Source: an uncultured Lachnospiraceae bacterium (lineage in GTDB: Bacteria > Bacillota > Clostridia > Lachnospirales > Lachnospiraceae). From it: a stretch of 6,902 bases of DNA. How positions within the stretch are numbered: position 1 is the stretch's first letter; the number at the start of each line of letters is the position of its first letter. The notes below the pieces were generated by a model, which saw only the letters and a program-made list of their open reading frames with translations, searched no databases and was not told the DNA's origin. Below, one piece after another: positions 4,758 to 6,902 of this stretch. The stretch lies in assembly GCA_905236925.1 (NCBI GenBank), contig CAJOQS010000111.1:1-6902 (forward strand), read 5' to 3'. A program made the translations under genes and the position numbers.

Positions 4758-6689
4758 TTAATATTTTCTTGCACTTTCCCTCATTTCGGTGAGCCTTTCA
4801 TAGGCCTTGCCTACTTCAGGATCCTTTGATGTCGAAGCAAGTCCGACATTCCACCACGCGCCGTAACCGTCGGTCATCGTCTTGGGAAGAACCTTTATAT
4901 CGATCAGTGTCGAAACATCCTGAAGCGTCGCGTCCTTGACCGCCGCTTCAAGCTCCTCCAAGGTCCTTGTCGTATATGTCTTACAGCCGTAGCCTGCCGC
5001 ACAGGCAGCGTAATTTATCGGTATCAGTCCTCCGTCATGCTTGGATGATTTCTCATTATCCCTGTATCTGAATTCGGTCGCAAGCGACTGTATTCCGTTG
5101 TTCATCTGCAGATTGTTAATGCATCCGAAGCCGCAGTTATCGAAAAGAAGAACATTGATCTTCTTTCTTTCCTGTATAGATGTGATAAGCTCGGAATGAA
5201 GCATCAGATAAGCACCGTCTCCGACAAAGGCATATACCTCGCGTTCGGGGAAGGCCATCTTGGCTCCGAGTGCGGAGCATATCTCATATCCCATGCAGGA
5301 ATATCCGTATTCCATGTGATAAGTATCGCGTGTGTCCGAAGTCCACATGCGCTGCAGATCTCCGGGAAGCGAGCCGGAAGCTCCGGTCACTATCGCGTCA
5401 TCCCTGATAAGCCTTCTTAAGAGACAGATGGCGCTAACCTGTGTAATAACACCGCCGTTTAGTTTGATCTGTTCGGGGATCGTCCTCTCGTCCCTTGCCT
5501 TTATCAGCGGCATGAAGCCGTCGCCTTCAAAGTACCTGTATTCGGAGAGGAATTTCATTTCATAATCCCACTTGCTCCTGACATCTGTTATCTCATTGGT
5601 ATATACGCTTCTGTAGCCTCTTTTCTCAAGTTCCGCAGAAAGTGCTTCAAGACCTGCCTTGGCATCGCATACAACGGATACCGCTTCAAGCTTCATTGCA
5701 TGGAACCTTGAAGCATTGATCCCTACGACCTTCACGCCGGGATGATTGAACAGCTGCTTCGAGCCCGTCGTGAAGTCGGTCATTCTCGAGCCTACGGCTA
5801 TAATGCAGTCCGCTTCATCGGCAAGGATATTTGCGCTAAGATTGCCCGTAACGCCTATTCCGCCCACGTTAAGCTCATGTGACGATCTGCATGCGGTTTT
5901 TCCGGCCTGCGTTTCCGAAAAAGGAATGTTGAATTTCTCGGCGAACCGCTCCAGAACGGAGCCTGCCTCTGAATACCGCACTCCGCCTCCGCAGATCAGA
6001 AGCGGCTTTTTGGAAGATGCGATCGCATCCGCAGCCTCAAGGATATCCTCGCTGCAGGGTATCGCCCTCCTGATCCTGTGAATCCTCTTTTTGAAGAACT
6101 CCTCCGGATAATCAAAGCTCTCGCCCTGCACATCCTGGGGAATGGCGATGCATACAGCTCCTGTGACAGAAGGCTCGGTAAGAACACGCATAGCCTGGAG
6201 CAGCGCGCTCATAAGCTGCTCGGGGCGTGCTACCCTGTCCCAGTACCTGCATACAGGTCTGAAGGCATCCGTTGTTGTTATCGAAAGAGAATCCTCCTGC
6301 TCAAACTGCTGAAGGACCGGATCGGGCTGCCTGTTTGAATATGTATCGCTCGGAAACAGCAGAAGCGGTATGTTGTTTACCGTTGCGGTCGCGGCAGCGG
6401 TGACCATATTTGCCGAACCGGGGCCTATCGATGAGGCGCATGCGATTATCCTGCGTCTGTTGTTTTGCTTGGCAAAACCGGTCGCGACATGAGCCATTCC
6501 CTGTTCGTTTCTGCCCTGATATACCTTCAGGCCTCCGGGATCGGAGCTCAGTGCCTCACCTATTCCAAGTACAAAGCCATGACCGAATATCGTGAAAAAG
6601 CCGTCGACGAATTTGTTCTCTACTCCGTCAAAGGATACATACTGGTTATCGAGGAACTTAACAACGGCCTGTCCTACAGTCATCAGCAT
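4758..6689 (-). CDS. iolD: 3D-(3,5/4)-trihydroxycyclohexane-1,2-dione hydrolase IolD
   Basis: Cytosolic thiamine-diphosphate enzyme that opens the ring of trihydroxycyclohexane-1,2-dione to give 5-deoxy-glucuronate in myo-inositol catabolism (family knowledge). The 643 residues match the usual IolD length. Domains in order: the N-terminal ThDP pyrimidine-binding domain, with activating Glu62 in GRNEQGMAHVATGFAK; the central domain (about 205-355), with PLLICGGGVRYS and the SRMTDFTTGS segment; and the C-terminal pyrophosphate-binding domain. That last domain has the ThDP/Mg motif starting GDG at 490-492 and running to Asn518, followed by FGCINNLQ. The near-terminal YGAWWNVGLAS is typical of IolD and separates it from acetolactate synthase. 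The start at 6689 has AAGGAGG 7 bases upstream; the ATG two codons later would be 13 bases away. It is the first visible gene of the catabolic block and directly follows a hairpin-rich tandem repeat. No promoter is clear between the repeat and the gene, so transcription may enter from further right. Confidence 0.97.
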   Translation of the reverse strand: MLMTVGQAVVKFLDNQYVSFDGVENKFVDGFFTIFGHGFVLGIGEALSSDPGGLKVYQGRNEQGMAHVATGFAKQNNRRRIIACASSIGPGSANMVTAAATATVNNIPLLLFPSDTYSNRQPDPVLQQFEQEDSLSITTTDAFRPVCRYWDRVARPEQLMSALLQAMRVLTEPSVTGAVCIAIPQDVQGESFDYPEEFFKKRIHRIRRAIPCSEDILEAADAIASSKKPLLICGGGVRYSEAGSVLERFAEKFNIPFSETQAGKTACRSSHELNVGGIGVTGNLSANILADEADCIIAVGSRMTDFTTGSKQLFNHPGVKVVGINASRFHAMKLEAVSVVCDAKAGLEALSAELEKRGYRSVYTNEITDVRSKWDYEMKFLSEYRYFEGDGFMPLIKARDERTIPEQIKLNGGVITQVSAICLLRRLIRDDAIVTGASGSLPGDLQRMWTSDTRDTYHMEYGYSCMGYEICSALGAKMAFPEREVYAFVGDGAYLMLHSELITSIQERKKINVLLFDNCGFGCINNLQMNNGIQSLATEFRYRDNEKSSKHDGGLIPINYAACAAGYGCKTYTTRTLEELEAAVKDATLQDVSTLIDIKVLPKTMTDGYGAWWNVGLASTSKDPEVGKAYERLTEMRESARKY

Positions 6690-6696
6690 AATTAGT

Positions 6697-6703
6697 CCTC
6701 CTT
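6697..6703 (-). promoter_or_regulatory. RBS of iolD
   Basis: AAGGAGG on the minus strand, 7 bases before the ATG at 6689. It selects this start over the ATG at 6683. Confidence 0.9.
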
Positions 6704-6731
6704 ATTTTATTTACAAGCCCTGATACACCTC

Positions 6732-6761
6732 GAGCGCTTCGTGCTCCGCACTCCCGCGCTC
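6732..6761. other. Repeat hairpin A (iolD-proximal)
   Basis: Plus strand: GAGCGC (6732-6737) pairs with GCGCTC (6756-6761), and inside it GTGC (6741-6744) pairs with GCAC (6748-6751). They are separated by TTC/TCCC internal-loop bases and a TCC apical loop. On the minus strand the loops read GGGA, GGA and GAA, all purine. Confidence 0.7.
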
Positions 6762-6762
6762 T

Positions 6763-6814
6763 CATACATTCGCAACTCCCGCTTTGCTTCACAAAGCTCC
6801 GTTGCTCATGTATG
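6763..6814. other. Repeat hairpin B (52 bases)
   Basis: Three stem segments are nested: CATACAT/ATGTATG (6763-6769 with 6808-6814), GCAAC/GTTGC (6772-6776 with 6801-6805) and GCTTTG/CAAAGC (6781-6786 with 6792-6797), with a 5-base apical loop. The internal loops on the minus strand are GA against GA and GGA against GGGA; the apical loop is TGAAG. Eighteen base pairs in total give a stable structure as RNA or single-stranded DNA. Confidence 0.75.
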
Positions 6815-6823
6815 TTCGCTCCA

Positions 6824-6902
6824 TGATACACCTCGAGCGCTTCGTGCTCCGCACTCCCGCGCTCTCATACATTCGCAACTCCCGCTTTGCTTCACAAAGC
6901 TC
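6824..6902. repeat. 103-bp tandem repeat, second unit (cut by window edge)
   Basis: Exact copy of 6721-6799 over all 79 visible bases. It includes hairpin A (6835-6864) and most of hairpin B. The array may continue beyond the window, so the copy number is unknown. Confidence 0.9.

Larger units (their letters stand above)
6721..6823. repeat. 103-bp tandem repeat, first full unit
   Basis: Complete unit of a tandem repeat starting TGATACACCTCGAG on the plus strand. Its first 79 bases recur without any mismatch from 6824. It contains two imperfect hairpins (6732-6761 and 6763-6814). The period is not a multiple of three and no gene is seen in it, so it is not a repeated protein domain. It lies 32 bases upstream of the iolD start. 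I do not recognise it as a named element. Confidence 0.9.

Noticed and set aside
5746..6338. Plus-strand reading frames opposite iolD
   Set aside because: They lie wholly antisense to a well-supported gene, overlap one another and show no recognisable protein features.
4758..6689. Acetolactate synthase or another ThDP enzyme instead of IolD
   Set aside because: The NEQGMAH and YGAWW segments, the length and the adjacent iolB all fit IolD specifically.
6704..6720. Promoter for iolD between the repeat and the RBS
   Set aside because: The AT-rich stretch has -10-like words, but no -35 at proper spacing, and a start there would fall on the RBS.
6721..6902. CRISPR array
   Set aside because: The repeated unit is 103 bases and directly adjacent, with no unique spacers between copies, and the units are internally hairpinned. 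This is a plain tandem repeat.

Overview
The window looks like chromosomal DNA from an anaerobic gut or rumen Clostridium relative, most likely Lachnospiraceae. This is an inference from three things: strong AAGGAGG-type ribosome binding sites, a lipoprotein with a long polyserine linker, and a carbohydrate ABC transporter plus inositol genes of Firmicutes type. Every convincing gene is on the minus strand, so transcription runs from the right end of the window to the left.

Right end (6704-6902): no gene. It holds a tandem repeat of 103 bp (one full copy and 79 identical bases of a second, cut by the window edge). Each unit folds into two imperfect hairpins. Read on the minus strand, nearly all unpaired bases of these hairpins are purines. 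The array lies directly upstream of iolD.

Catabolic block (2801-6689): iolD (ThDP-dependent trihydroxycyclohexanedione hydrolase), then iolB (5-deoxy-glucuronate isomerase, cupin), then a transaldolase-family protein. A strong intrinsic terminator (2727-2775) follows. The gene order matches the chemistry of myo-inositol breakdown: ring opening by IolD, isomerisation by IolB to 5-dehydro-2-deoxy-gluconate, then a Schiff-base aldolase/transaldolase placed where the product must be cleaved. No iolC or iolJ is in the window. The transaldolase-like protein is therefore a candidate replacement for the usual kinase-plus-aldolase step; this is the main hypothesis offered here.

Transport block (1-2533): an intergenic region with two plausible promoters and several palindromes leads into a lipoprotein sugar-binding protein. 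A terminator-like hairpin sits between this gene and the first permease (MalF type). A second permease (MalG type) overlaps the first by 14 bases and runs off the left edge. This is a CUT1-type carbohydrate importer without its own ATPase in view. Its neighbours suggest an inositol or inositol-containing substrate, but the sequence does not prove this.
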